Shown: one piece after another, positions 20,401 to 28,853 of the stretch
Layout: the number at the start of each line of letters is the position of its first letter
Position numbering within the stretch: the first letter of the stretch is position 1
Source of the DNA: Opitutia bacterium
GTDB lineage: Bacteria > Verrucomicrobiota > Verrucomicrobiia > Opitutales > Opitutaceae
Assembly: GCA_016187945.1 (NCBI GenBank)
Contig: JACPIT010000006.1
Location: 248,001-312,000 of the forward strand
DNA: 64,000 nucleotides
Reading direction: 5' to 3'
Made by a program: the position numbers and the translations under genes
The notes under the pieces: generated by a model
What the model was told of the DNA's origin: nothing
The model's input: only the letters and a program-made list of their open reading frames with translations
Databases searched by the model: none

Positions 20401-23219
20401 TGCAGCGAACGGACTCCGCCGTCTTTCTCGGCGAGCGTCTGCTCGGCCGACGCGAGGCGCGTCTTCGTGGCAGCGAGTTCGTCGCGCAGATTGGCCGCAG
20501 CGGCCTCGCCGTTCTTCGCGGCGCGCGCCGTTTTTTCGGCCGCGGCGAGCTGGTCGCGCAGCGCTTGCACCGCGGACTCGCTCCGGCCGAGCTCAGTCTT
20601 CGCGGCGGCGAGCTGGCGTTCGAGCGTCTTCGCCCGCTCGGTGTCGGCGCGCGCGGCGGTCAACTGCTCCTGCAGCGAACGAACTCCGCCGTCTTTCTCG
20701 GCCAGCGTCTGCTCGGCCGACGTGAGGCGCGCCTTCGTCGCGGTGAGTTCGTCGCGCAGATTGGCCGCCGTCGCCTCGCCGCTCTTCGCCTCGCGCGCCG
20801 TTTTTTCCGCCGCGGCGAGCTGGTCGCGCAGCGCTTGCACCGCCGACTCGCTCCGGCCGAGGTCGGTCTTCGCGGCGGCGAGTTGGGTCTGTAGCGTCGC
20901 GACGTTTGCGGCTTGCGTGCGGGCCGCGGTCAGGTCGTCGCGGAGAGATTTGGACTCGGCTTGCGCGTCGCGCGCCGTCTGCTCGGCGGTCGCCAACGCC
21001 TGACGGACACTCGCGAGTTCGCGCGCAGCGGCATCGGCTTTCGCCGCGCGAGTTTGCGCATCGTCGGTCGCCTGCTTCGCGGTCGCGAGCTGCTGGCGGA
21101 GCGCGGCGAGCTGGGTTTCGACGTCGGTGCGCGCGGTGGCGGCGGCGGCGAGATCGCGTTCGAGCGAGGCGATCCGGGTTTTCGCGGCGTCGAGTTCGTG
21201 CGTGTCCGCGGTCGCGGCAGTCAGCTTCTCGACTTGCTCGCGCAAACGGCCGGCTTCCTGGGCGGCGGCGGCGAGGCGCTCGTTCTCGGCGCGGAGCGAC
21301 GCGAGCTGGGTCGCGGCGACTTCGGCGTTTTTCGCGGCGTCGCGCAGCGTGGCAATTTCCGACTGAAGCTGCTGCGTTTGCTGCTCGGCCGTCGCGAGCG
21401 CCGAGCGGGTTTTCTGAAATTCGTCGCGCAGTTTGCCGGCGTCCTCGCGGATGCTGGCGCGGTCGGCCTCGGCCACGGCGAGCTGGGTTTGCAGGTCGTC
21501 GACCTGTTTTTTCGCGGCGAGGAGCGGCTCGTCGTTGCGTCGGGCGGCGACGGCGAGCTTCGCGTTTTCGTCCGCGAGTTGCTGCGCGCGGGCGCGGAGG
21601 GATTCGAGTTCCTTGGTGGCGGCTTCGGCGGACTGCGCGGTGCTGCGCGCGGCGTCGAGATCGGTCTGGAGCGCGGCGAGTTTGGCGGCGTTCGTCTCCG
21701 TGGCGGTGCGGGCGGCGGCGAGGTCGGTTTGGGCGGTCTTGAGTTCGGCGCGCGCTTTTTCCTCGGCGGCGACGGAGGTGTTGAGCTGCGTGCGGAGCTG
21801 TTCGAGCTGCGCGGGCGAGGCGGCGCCGGTTTTCAGGCGCGCGACGTCGTTTTCGAGGCGACTGTTGATTGCGCGCAGGCTGCTCGCTTCGCCGGCGAGA
21901 CGGCGGAGGCGCGCAACCTCGTCCTGCAGCGTGCGCACGGCGTTGCCGGAATTCGCGGCGAGTTGCTCGCGGGCGGCGGCGAGATCCTTGTCGAGAGCGG
22001 CGGTCTTCGCGGCGGCCTCGTCGAGGCGGCGGCGCAGGTCGGTCAGCTCGGTCCGTGCGCGCTCGAGATCGGCGGCGGACTCGCCGCGCTCGTTCAGCGA
22101 TTTCTCGAGCGACTGGGCCCATTTTTCGAGTTCGGCTTTCTCGGACTCGGCGCGGGCTTTTTCGACGACGAGGCGCTGGTTCGCCTCGGCGAGACGGTTG
22201 TTGGCGGATTGGAGGCGCTCGACGTCGTCGCGGAGGGTTTTATCGGAAACGGCCGGGGCCGGACGCGGCGCGCTCGCATCGCCGGTGGCAACGGCGGCCG
22301 GCGGCGGAGCGGGGCGGCGGAGCTGGCTGCGGAGATCGGCGACGATGCGCTCCGATTGGGCGCGCTGTTCGGGTGTGATCGTCTTGGCGACGAAGTCGCG
22401 GCCTTGCGAGGCGGCGCCGCTTTCGGTGCCGAGCGTCAGCCAGGCGAAGGCTGTGGCGGGATCGGCGGGCAGGCCGCCGCGGCCGGTGACGTAGAGCAGA
22501 CCGAGATTGTTTTGCGCCGGAGCGAAGCCTTGCAGCGCGGCCATGCGGTAGAAACGCACCGCGGCGCCGTCGTCCTGCTTCACGCCGCGGCCGTCTTCGT
22601 AGAGGAGGCCGAGGTTGTATTGGGCGCGCGCGTAGCCCTGCTCGGCGGCGGACTGATACCAGCGGGCGGCGGTGACCTCGTCCTTGCGGACGCCGCGACC
22701 GCTCTCGTAGATGAGGCCGAGGTTGTATTGCGCCTCGGGCAGGCCGCGCTCGGCGGCGGCTTTGAACCAGATGTTGGCCTCGAAATCGTCCTTCGCGACG
22801 CCGCGGCCGCTGGCATACATGTTGCCGACGTTGAACTGCGCCGCGGGAAAGCCCTGCTCGGCGGACTTCAGGTAGTAAGCGAAGGCCTGCTTCTCATCGG
22901 CCGGGATGCCGCGACCGAGTTCGTAGGCCAGGCCGAGATTGAAGAGCGCAGGCGCGAAGCCCTTGTCCGCGGCGCGCCGATACCAAGCGAGCGCGCCGGC
23001 GTAGTCCTTGGCCTGCGAGAGATTGTTGGCGAGGGCGTTTTGCGCTTCGACGTCTCCGCTGTCGGCGCGCTGGCGCACCGCCGTCAGATCGGGCGCCGCC
23101 GCGTCGGCCGCGCGCAGCGTCGCTGCGGCGGAGAGAAGCGCGCAGAGGAAGACGGTCACGCGCCAGTAACGCGACGAACCAAAACGAAAAAGGCTCCCGA
23201 GAGGACCAACGATGCGCAC
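17403..23219 (-). CDS. Giant exported Sel1-repeat, coiled-coil and LysM protein
   Basis: 1938 residues. Order: signal peptide (VTVFLCALLSAAATLRAADA, about residues 20-40); six or more Sel1-like repeats (about 45-290, e.g. APALFNLGLAYELGRGIPAD, AAQFNVGNMYASGRGVAKDD); a Pro-rich linker; then about 1500 residues of A/E/K/R/L/Q-rich heptads predicted to form a very long coiled coil (about 330-1870); finally a LysM domain (YHTIIEGDSLSRLSLRYYGT, ending LRVGQRLRIP) that should bind peptidoglycan. It is therefore probably anchored to the wall in the periplasm and extends as a rod, with Sel1 repeats as a docking platform. Part of the rod is a 270-bp tandem duplication (20341-20880). Its start lies 3 bp after the gene at 23223-24671, suggesting an operon. 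Exact function unknown. Confidence 0.85.
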   Translation of the reverse strand: MRIVGPLGSLFRFGSSRYWRVTVFLCALLSAAATLRAADAAAPDLTAVRQRADSGDVEAQNALANNLSQAKDYAGALAWYRRAADKGFAPALFNLGLAYELGRGIPADEKQAFAYYLKSAEQGFPAAQFNVGNMYASGRGVAKDDFEANIWFKAAAERGLPEAQYNLGLIYESGRGVRKDEVTAARWYQSAAEQGYARAQYNLGLLYEDGRGVKQDDGAAVRFYRMAALQGFAPAQNNLGLLYVTGRGGLPADPATAFAWLTLGTESGAASQGRDFVAKTITPEQRAQSERIVADLRSQLRRPAPPPAAVATGDASAPRPAPAVSDKTLRDDVERLQSANNRLAEANQRLVVEKARAESEKAELEKWAQSLEKSLNERGESAADLERARTELTDLRRRLDEAAAKTAALDKDLAAAREQLAANSGNAVRTLQDEVARLRRLAGEASSLRAINSRLENDVARLKTGAASPAQLEQLRTQLNTSVAAEEKARAELKTAQTDLAAARTATETNAAKLAALQTDLDAARSTAQSAEAATKELESLRARAQQLADENAKLAVAARRNDEPLLAAKKQVDDLQTQLAVAEADRASIREDAGKLRDEFQKTRSALATAEQQTQQLQSEIATLRDAAKNAEVAATQLASLRAENERLAAAAQEAGRLREQVEKLTAATADTHELDAAKTRIASLERDLAAAATARTDVETQLAALRQQLATAKQATDDAQTRAAKADAAARELASVRQALATAEQTARDAQAESKSLRDDLTAARTQAANVATLQTQLAAAKTDLGRSESAVQALRDQLAAAEKTAREAKSGEATAANLRDELTATKARLTSAEQTLAEKDGGVRSLQEQLTAARADTERAKTLERQLAAAKTELGRSESAVQALRDQLAAAEKTARAAKNGEAAAANLRDELAATKTRLASAEQTLAEKDGGVRSLQEQLTAARAEAERAKTLERQLAAATEAAANADSTAKSLREQLTAANDTTVSLKQQLGAASRSSDEGTRALNERVAALESDLATARSALAAAEQASRDRATEVASLRQQIADAKPSGDQTAELEKRLATAEDALKKANTSLTGLRLDRERAERQAVAALRERDAARTGLEPLQKQLAAGKESLAKAEQTAREATAEKDSLRNELAQARSSGADAAQAKLSEAAAAVEKAQSDAATASAAQTRAEQERDTLRTNLAALTAEVAKAKSDLAAAEQAARDSAAEVGALRQQLAQANAGSTAATATETKLADANEALRKSSASVAELTADNDRLERALAAAQKEAASAAALREELTALRASTAGVANLQGENARLQRDAAQLPELRAQVQRLQREAADRAAALQTAQTQLAAVERQLDEARTIRTQAARGDDEVATRLKSDLADATQASEKLRAQVADLTAANSKLEQDFASAQKSVDAALAAQAQAVNAARPDAYQMEIRTLQDRVKQLETAIEDDRAGAAREISTLAEQLQKARETSKALGDANRALLGAKQADDGPSRVEFDQLQTRVRELTSTANELKRQNDKLVGDAEKLTQERDVLKAQVADAEKAEGSHSATVAELTEANAKLQTEKADAQTRLAALNQRLRDAEQLRASAEKAQTEAAALKTQLAEAEKAEGSHSATVAELTEANNRLQQEKTDFKTQIAVLTQRLAEAERTTGVENAKLADENKALDERLKSVGAQLVAAQRQIDGLRQQQTDATQSASAAQATAEKAQTELATLRARLADAEKATESHGSSVAELTATNEKLEQERDVLRQQLAAAQTEATRLSQAQRSAEQLRADAERSAAQNVDAVTAQLAQLRREVDGLRASNQSLAESNRTLDRERQLAVAQLRQENSALAARLAQAQGTLDQIAAAARLGTPASSLASANQPSASAVSTPPGTAASEARYHTIIEGDSLSRLSLRYYGTANRWQEIYNANREALQGANALRVGQRLRIP
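20341..20880 (-). repeat. Two tandem 270-bp units inside the coiled-coil gene
   Basis: The sequence starting AGCTGGCGTTCGAGCG at 20341 recurs nearly unchanged at 20611, i.e. a 90-residue period. Each unit encodes ESAVQALRDQLAAAEKTA..., NLRDEL.ATK.RL.SAEQTLAEKDG and GVRSLQEQLTAARA. The few differences between copies suggest a recent duplication that lengthened the rod. Confidence 0.85.
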
Positions 23220-23222
23220 CGG

Positions 23223-24671
23223 TTAAGCTAAGGGGAAAACCTTAGCCGGGAGCAAGGCTGCATCCTGCATGCCGTGAATGATCTTTTTGTCGGGCGGGCA
23301 GAACGTCGCGAGCGCACCGGAGAGGCGCGCGGCCCCGTCCACGACGAAATAATACGGGCACAGGCGAAGGCGGCCCGCACGTGCGGCGGCGATCGGCGCG
23401 GCGGACGCGGGCGTGCCGTCGCCTGCGGCGGGGTTGGCCGGTTTCACGTAGAGGGTGTGCTCGACGCGTTTGGGTTTCCGGTATTCCTGGAGGATGTGGA
23501 GGTTGGTCGGCGCGAGCTTCAGCGCCTGCTCGACGCCGGCCTGCCACTCCTCGCGCGAGCAATCGCTGCCGAGCACGACGCTGCGCGCGCCCCACGCGGT
23601 CTCGTGGAAGCCGGAAATCTTGATGATGAGGTCGCGCTCCTTTTGCGACGCGGCGACGAGGTCGCGCCAGTCGTTGAGCGAGCGGCCGCCGACGCGCGGG
23701 CCGTCGAGCACGGCGCCGGGCGGAAGCGGCGCGGGGTCCATGATCCACGAGGCCGGGATGATCGCGCGCAGCGTGGCGAGGGATTTGCGGCTGAGGTTTT
23801 CCGCCCAAAATTCGCCGAGCAGGTGGTGATGGAAGAGCGCGAGCGCGAGTTTTTCCTCCTGGAAATGCCGCATCGGCGGCGCGATCGTGACGTGGCCGGC
23901 GCTCCAGGCTTCGAGGATGTGCGGCGCAACGCGGACGTTGGCCCAGTCGAACAGCTCGAAGAAGCGATAGATGATGTCGATCTTCTCGGGCGTGCCTTCG
24001 ATGTCGAAGAACAGCTCGCCGCCGAGTGGGAACACGTCGTCGGGCGCGAGGCAGTAGACGCGACGGCCGCGGCGCTGCAACTCGTCGGCGAGCCACTGCA
24101 TCTCGGGACGATACGTGCCGGCCTCTTCGCTCACGAGGATCGTGATGAGCGGATTGCGCAACTCGGGCCGCAAACCGGCGAGCGACGCGTGGAAATTCTC
24201 GATCATCGCCTCGCCGTGCCCGAGCACGCGATCGCCGGCTTCGGCGGCGTAGAGGCGGTTGAGGAACGCCGTCAGGCCGATGCCACCGGGCACGGAATCG
24301 AGTTCGGTGAGCGCGAAGCCGTCGTCGGTGAGCAGCAGGTCGGGGCGCAGCACCGTGGGAAACGCGCCGCGGTTTTTCGGATCGCGTGCGTGCGCGATGA
24401 GTTCGGCGGGTTTGCCGCGGTCGAGGTAGTCCGCGACCCACGGCGCGAGCAGGGGCTTGTTGCGCAGGAGATTTTTCCCCGTGGCAGAACGCGTGTAGAG
24501 CGTCTCGAGCGCCTGATGAAATTCCAGGCACGCCGCGCCGATCGCCTCCAAGTGCTGCACCTGCTCGGCCGTGAGCGGCCACGCTTCGGGCGAAAGCTGC
24601 CAGGTCTTGGCCTCGAAAAGCGGCTGTGCGCCGAGGGAAGACTGGATGTGAGCGTGGTCGAGGCCGGGCAT
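23223..24671 (-). CDS. Conserved protein of unknown function, ATP-grasp-like features
   Basis: A 482-residue soluble protein without signal peptide. Parts recall ATP-grasp/peptide-synthase folds: RPDLLLTDDGFALTELDSVPGGIGLTAFLN (metal and substrate loop with E..SVPGG), DLIIKISGFHETAWGARSVV (possible phosphate-binding segment) and a C-terminal RLCPYYFVVDG strand. This is weak pattern similarity, so I do not assign a reaction. It precedes the giant Sel1/LysM gene by 3 bp on the same strand, which suggests shared expression and possibly a role in envelope biogenesis. A palindromic repeat covers its start and upstream region. Confidence 0.6.
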   Translation of the reverse strand: MPGLDHAHIQSSLGAQPLFEAKTWQLSPEAWPLTAEQVQHLEAIGAACLEFHQALETLYTRSATGKNLLRNKPLLAPWVADYLDRGKPAELIAHARDPKNRGAFPTVLRPDLLLTDDGFALTELDSVPGGIGLTAFLNRLYAAEAGDRVLGHGEAMIENFHASLAGLRPELRNPLITILVSEEAGTYRPEMQWLADELQRRGRRVYCLAPDDVFPLGGELFFDIEGTPEKIDIIYRFFELFDWANVRVAPHILEAWSAGHVTIAPPMRHFQEEKLALALFHHHLLGEFWAENLSRKSLATLRAIIPASWIMDPAPLPPGAVLDGPRVGGRSLNDWRDLVAASQKERDLIIKISGFHETAWGARSVVLGSDCSREEWQAGVEQALKLAPTNLHILQEYRKPKRVEHTLYVKPANPAAGDGTPASAAPIAAARAGRLRLCPYYFVVDGAARLSGALATFCPPDKKIIHGMQDAALLPAKVFPLA

Positions 24672-24780
24672 GGTTGGAAAAACTGAAGGACTGAAAGGCG
24701 GAAGGGCTGAAACGCAACCGGGCTGTGAGCCGATTGGCCGTTCAGCCCTTCAGTTTTTCAACCTTTCAGCTTTTCCCTAC
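24667..24780. repeat. Inverted repeat of CTGAAGG/CTTTCAG units, family N
   Basis: The left half has GGAAAAACTGAAGGACTGAA and GGCTGAAACG; the right half has GCCCTTCAGTTTTTC and CCTTTCAGCTTTTCC. The arms are complementary over most of their length. It fills the gap between the start of the gene at 24671 and the end of prfB, overlapping both by a few bases. Confidence 0.75.
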
Positions 24781-25923
24781 TCGTCGTCCATCTGGATGTC
24801 CTTGTTCCGGTGACGCGGGCAGCCGGCGCGGAGCCAGGCGTAGACGAAGCGGTCGAGGTCGCCGTCGAGCACGCCTTGCGTGTCACTGGTCGAGACGCCC
24901 GTGCGCAGATCCTTCACCATCTGGTAAGGCTGCAAAACGTAGCTGCGGATCTGGCTGCCCCACCCGATCTCGCCTTTCTCGCCGTAGAATTTTTCCATCT
25001 CCGAGCGCTGCTCGTCCTGCTTCTTTTCGTAGAGGCGGGCCTTGAGGACGTTCATGGCGCTGGCGCGGTTCTTGATCTGCGAGCGCTCGTTTTGGCAGAC
25101 CACCACCATGCCGGTCGGGATGTGCGTTAGGCGCACGGCGGAGTCGGTCGTGTTGACGCCCTGGCCGCCCTTGCCGGAGGAGCGATAGACGTCGACGCGG
25201 ATTTCGCTGTCGGGAATCTCGATCTCGATCTCGTCGGTCACTTCCGCGACGACATCGATCGCGCAGAATGACGTGTGGCGGCGCTTGTTCGCATCGAACG
25301 GGCTGATGCGCACGAGGCGGTGCACGCCGCGCTCGGCCTTGGCGTAGCCGTAGGCGTTCTCGCCCTTGATGAGGAGCGTGGCCTTCGTAATGCCGGCCTG
25401 GTCGCCGGCCTGCACGTCCTGCACCTCGACCTCGAAGCCGCGGCGTTCGGCCCAGCGCAGATACATGCGGAAAAGCATGTCGCACCAGTCGTTCGACTCG
25501 GTGCCGCCGGCACCGGACTGGATCGAGAAAATGGCGTTGTTGCGGTCGAACTGGCCCGTGAGGAACGACGAGATCTCGAGCTTGTCGAGTTCCTCCACCA
25601 TGGCGGAGACGTTCGCGTCGAGCTCCTTCGCGTAGGCCTCCTGCTCGGCTTCGTCGGCGGACTCGATCAGCTCGACCATGACGGCGGCGTCATCGAGCTT
25701 CTTGTTGAAGGCCACGAGCCCGCCGATGGTCTTTTTCAGACCGTTGAGTTTGGCGATGTGCTTCTGGGCTTTGTCAGAGCTGTTCCAGAAATCCGGGGCG
25801 CCCATCTGCGCCTCCATCGCCTCTATTTCGCGCTGCTTTTGTTCGACGTCAAAGAAACCTCCACAAGTAGCCGGCGCGCTTCTTGATGAGCTCGAGGTGC
25901 GAGAAGGTTTCGGGAGCGATCAT
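24777..25923 (-). CDS. prfB: Peptide chain release factor 2, made by programmed +1 frameshift
   Basis: Recognises UGA and UAA stop codons and releases the peptide on the ribosome. The first frame starts at 25923 ([20 protein letters not shown]) and hits TGA at 25851-25849 after 24 codons. The site reads TGG AGG TTT CTT TGA C: an internal SD-like GGAGG, the slippery CTT, the stop and a C, as in the classical autoregulatory RF2 frameshift. Reading continues in the +1 frame ([22 protein letters not shown]...) to 24777, giving about 381 residues. The second part has the stop-recognition tripeptide SPF ([15 protein letters not shown]) and the catalytic GGQ ([20 protein letters not shown]). Annotation from the internal ATG at 25817 would miss the N-terminus. 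Confidence 0.95.
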
Positions 25924-25948
25924 GTCGCTCCCAGTGAGCCCAAGAAGC

Positions 25949-28678
25949 TCAGGGCTGCGCAAGGGAATTTTGAAGCGGCGGCAAATGCGGCGGCGCGCCG
26001 AGGTAGACGACGCGGCGGTTGCCGAGCCAATACCAGTGTTTCTCCTGCGGCGCCTCGCGCAGCAGGAAGGTCCGCCGATCCGCCAGTTCGCGTTCGGCCG
26101 GATCGTAGAGCACGAGCGCCCAGCCATCCGGCGTCGGCACGGGGACGGCCAGGGTGACCTTCAGATCCTTGCGCGGATAGGGTTCGAGCAACAGCTCCGC
26201 GCCGACCCGCGCGTAAGCTCGCTGGTTCGCGGAAGCGGGTCGCACTCCGGTCACGCTCAGTGGGCGCGGAGGTTCGAGCGCGACGTCCCACGCCCGCAAC
26301 GGCCCGCGTTTGCGCCGGCCAAAACCGTCGTCGTAGACCTCGAACAGCGCGGCGCCCGCGGCCGCCGGCGCCGTTTCGGCCGGAGGCGGCGGGGCGTGGC
26401 GCACGAGGACCGGCGGCGGCGGGCGCGACGAGAAATCCACGCCGAGCCACGGCAGCACGCAGAACGCCAGCGGCAGCACGTCGGCGAGCACCGCGCCCGC
26501 CCAAAAGCCGATGAAGCGCGACGGCGGCGCGGGGACCGGCGCACCCTTCGACGCGAGTGCGCGCAGGTCCGCGCAGGCCGCGGCGAGATCCGCGAGCGGA
26601 TTCGCGCGTTGCTCCGGCGCCAGCGCCTCGCGGCTCGCGGACGCGGCCCGCACGGCGCGCGCCGGACCGTCGCGCCACGTCCAGGGTGCCTCGCCCGGCG
26701 CCTGGCGGGCGATGAGCGAGTTGAGGGTCGCGCGCGCCGTCCAACGCAGGCCGATCGCGACGAACGTGAGCACGCCGAGCCAAAGCCACGCCCGCCCGGC
26801 CGCGGCCAGCGCCAGCGGTGCCGCCCACACGGCGACGAACGCCGGCCAGCGTCCGAGGAGGCCCGGCGCCGCCGCGAGCACGCGGGCCGCGCGTTGCCAG
26901 AAAATCGCCGTGCGCAGCCGCTCCGCACGCGCCGTCAGCTCCGCCGCGCGCCGCGCGTTCCAGTCGGCGTGCGTGACGAAGCCGAAGTCGCTCGGGCGCT
27001 CACTCGCGAAGGCCAGCAGCATCAGCTCGGCGCGTTTCGGTTTCGCCTTCGCGAGCATCTCCGCAAGCGCGGCGTCGTGCGCCGTCGCGTAGGCGGTGCG
27101 GAGACGATCGCGGCGGGCGATCAGATCCTTCTCCGGCTCGAAGGCGAACCACAACAGCCGCGCCTGCGCCACCTCGTCGTCGTCCGCGATCCAGCGGCAC
27201 GCCGTCGCCGCCTGCAAGGCGTCGAGTCCCGCCTCCGCCAGCAGCGCGAGCGTGCGGCCCGCGCCGGCATCGAGCGCCTCGACGGCGCGGCGATAGGCGC
27301 CGGTGCTCAGCGCGCGCGCGAACGCGAGCGCTTCGCCGGGCGGGGCGTCGGCGAACATTTCCTGCAGGCCGGCGGGATCGATGCGCCAGCGCTGCACGGC
27401 GAGCGAGCCGTTGCCGCCCGCCGGAGCGAGCGCGCGCCACGCGAGTCCGGCCACGGCGGCGCGCCGGACGTTGAGCGGCAGTTGCTGCCAGGCGAACGAC
27501 TCCACGTAACCGAGGATCTGCTCCGCCCGCTCGTGCTCGGGGCGGAGATTCGGCAACTCCGCGAGGAAGGCGCGCATCGTCGGCTCGCCGGCACCGGTGG
27601 GGAAGAACTGCTGCTGGCCGTCGAACGCGTAGTCGGGTTGGAGAAAAAATTCCGCCGCTTCCGCGACCGTAAGCGCGCGGCGGCGCCACCAAAACAGGCG
27701 GGCGTCGCGCGGCAGATCGTAGCGATCGGGCACGTTTTCGCGCTGCGTCCAATGCAGCACCTGGTCGCCGTGCCAGCGCCCGTCGCGCGAGCTGGCGAGC
27801 AGACCGCGCAGCAGCGAGCGCAGGCGCGGACTGGCGCTGTCGGGCAACAACTCGACGGCGCCGGCGCGCACGCCGGACGGATCGCGATCGAGCAACGCGG
27901 CCTCCGCGCGCGAGCGCAGCTCCGGCGGTTCGCCGGCGACATCGCGCTCGAACAGCAGGCCGTAGACGTGACCGCCGTGGGCGATTTCCTGGGCAACGCG
28001 GCCGAGTCCCCACCAATCCCACGCGCCGAGCTCGGGGCCGGGCTTGTGCTTGAACAAACCGGCCGCTTCGGGCGGCGCGTAGTAGGGATTCACCGCGATC
28101 GGGATCAGGTCGGTCTGCGAGTGAAGCGTCGCCGCTTCGAGGCCGCCGAGGCAGACGTGCAGGCCGTGACCTTCGTCGTCGACGTAGACCGACTGCGGTT
28201 GCACGCGAAGGTGCACGATGCCGTTTTCGTGGAGTGCCTCGAGTTGCGCGGCGAGTTGGCGCACGAGCGTCTCGATTTCCGCGACGCCCAACTGGTGTGC
28301 GGCCATCCAGTCGCGCAGCGGCATGCCGCGAGGCAACGCGCTGACTTCGTAGCGCCAGCCGTTTTCCTCGTGCGCTTCGAGCGCCGCGACGAGAGTGTCC
28401 GACGGGAGCCGCGCGAGGCGTTCCCAGGCATCGGCGCGCGACGGCGTCGCGTCGTCGAGCGGCCGCGCGTGGAGAAAGACGCTGTCCATCGACGTGATGT
28501 CGGTCGCCATGAAGCCGGTGCCAAGCGCCTTCTGCACTTGGAAATTCCGCCAGCGCCGGCCCGGTGCGAGCGCGCTCCCGCCGCCGCCAGAGCGCTCGGG
28601 CAATGGCGCGGCCGCCGGATCGTGGCAGCCGGCGGAATTAAGCGCGGTTTCGGCCGCTCCGGGTGACGGGTCGGACAT
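25949..28678 (-). CDS. Membrane protein with a degenerate protein-kinase domain (pseudokinase)
   Basis: 909 residues. Residues about 45-330 follow the Ser/Thr kinase layout: LETLVRQLAAQLEALHENGIVHLRVQPQSV aligns with the catalytic loop, but HRD is replaced by HLR (156-158) and the lysine and asparagine of the loop are gone; the DFG region reads LGGLE; NPYYAPPEA matches the APE segment. No glycine-rich loop or ATP lysine is evident. Catalysis is therefore unlikely. The middle is helical and A/R-rich; hydrophobic segments near residues 605-655 and 730-755 should cross the membrane. The C-terminal 170 residues look like a periplasmic or cytosolic beta domain. It ends 25 bp upstream of prfB on the same strand. 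The partner is unknown. Confidence 0.7.
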   Translation of the reverse strand: MSDPSPGAAETALNSAGCHDPAAAPLPERSGGGGSALAPGRRWRNFQVQKALGTGFMATDITSMDSVFLHARPLDDATPSRADAWERLARLPSDTLVAALEAHEENGWRYEVSALPRGMPLRDWMAAHQLGVAEIETLVRQLAAQLEALHENGIVHLRVQPQSVYVDDEGHGLHVCLGGLEAATLHSQTDLIPIAVNPYYAPPEAAGLFKHKPGPELGAWDWWGLGRVAQEIAHGGHVYGLLFERDVAGEPPELRSRAEAALLDRDPSGVRAGAVELLPDSASPRLRSLLRGLLASSRDGRWHGDQVLHWTQRENVPDRYDLPRDARLFWWRRRALTVAEAAEFFLQPDYAFDGQQQFFPTGAGEPTMRAFLAELPNLRPEHERAEQILGYVESFAWQQLPLNVRRAAVAGLAWRALAPAGGNGSLAVQRWRIDPAGLQEMFADAPPGEALAFARALSTGAYRRAVEALDAGAGRTLALLAEAGLDALQAATACRWIADDDEVAQARLLWFAFEPEKDLIARRDRLRTAYATAHDAALAEMLAKAKPKRAELMLLAFASERPSDFGFVTHADWNARRAAELTARAERLRTAIFWQRAARVLAAAPGLLGRWPAFVAVWAAPLALAAAGRAWLWLGVLTFVAIGLRWTARATLNSLIARQAPGEAPWTWRDGPARAVRAASASREALAPEQRANPLADLAAACADLRALASKGAPVPAPPSRFIGFWAGAVLADVLPLAFCVLPWLGVDFSSRPPPPVLVRHAPPPPAETAPAAAGAALFEVYDDGFGRRKRGPLRAWDVALEPPRPLSVTGVRPASANQRAYARVGAELLLEPYPRKDLKVTLAVPVPTPDGWALVLYDPAERELADRRTFLLREAPQEKHWYWLGNRRVVYLGAPPHLPPLQNSLAQP

Positions 28679-28757
28679 GGGGGCCGTGATGATGGCCCGT
28701 TATCGACACGTTCGGACGGGGACTTGAGGTCGCGCGACGGCGGTCGCGATGCCGCCG

Positions 28758-28850
28758 GTAGGGCCGGCTTCAGCCGGCCCGGTTGGAATTCTCACTCGGA
28801 AACTAGACCCCGAGCGAAGCTGCAATTGGGCCGGCTGAAGCCGGCCCTAC
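28758..28850. repeat. Palindromic element, family F (GTAGGGCCGGCTTCAGCC)
   Basis: GTAGGGCCGGCTTCAGCCGG at the left end and its reverse complement CCGGCTGAAGCCGGCCCTAC at the right end, each also a hairpin on its own. It sits 3 bp after the fcl stop and before the pseudokinase gene. Confidence 0.85.
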
Positions 28851-28853
28851 CAC

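Noticed and set aside
17403-23219. CRISPR array suspected from repeated DNA in 18-21 kb
   Set aside because: The repeats are 90-residue coding units in a coiled-coil protein, without short direct repeats separated by unique spacers.
20913-23231. 772-codon plus-strand frame opposite the giant coiled-coil gene
   Set aside because: Shadow of a repetitive A/E/K/R-rich gene; the Sel1, signal peptide and LysM features are all on the minus strand.
25849-25851. Truncated or pseudogene prfB because of an early TGA
   Set aside because: The stop sits in the classical RF2 frameshift context with SD-like sequence and CTT TGA C, so it is regulatory, not damage.
25883-28666. 927-codon plus-strand frame opposite the pseudokinase gene
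   Set aside because: Arginine-rich shadow with no recognisable domain; the minus strand carries the kinase-like pattern and membrane helices.
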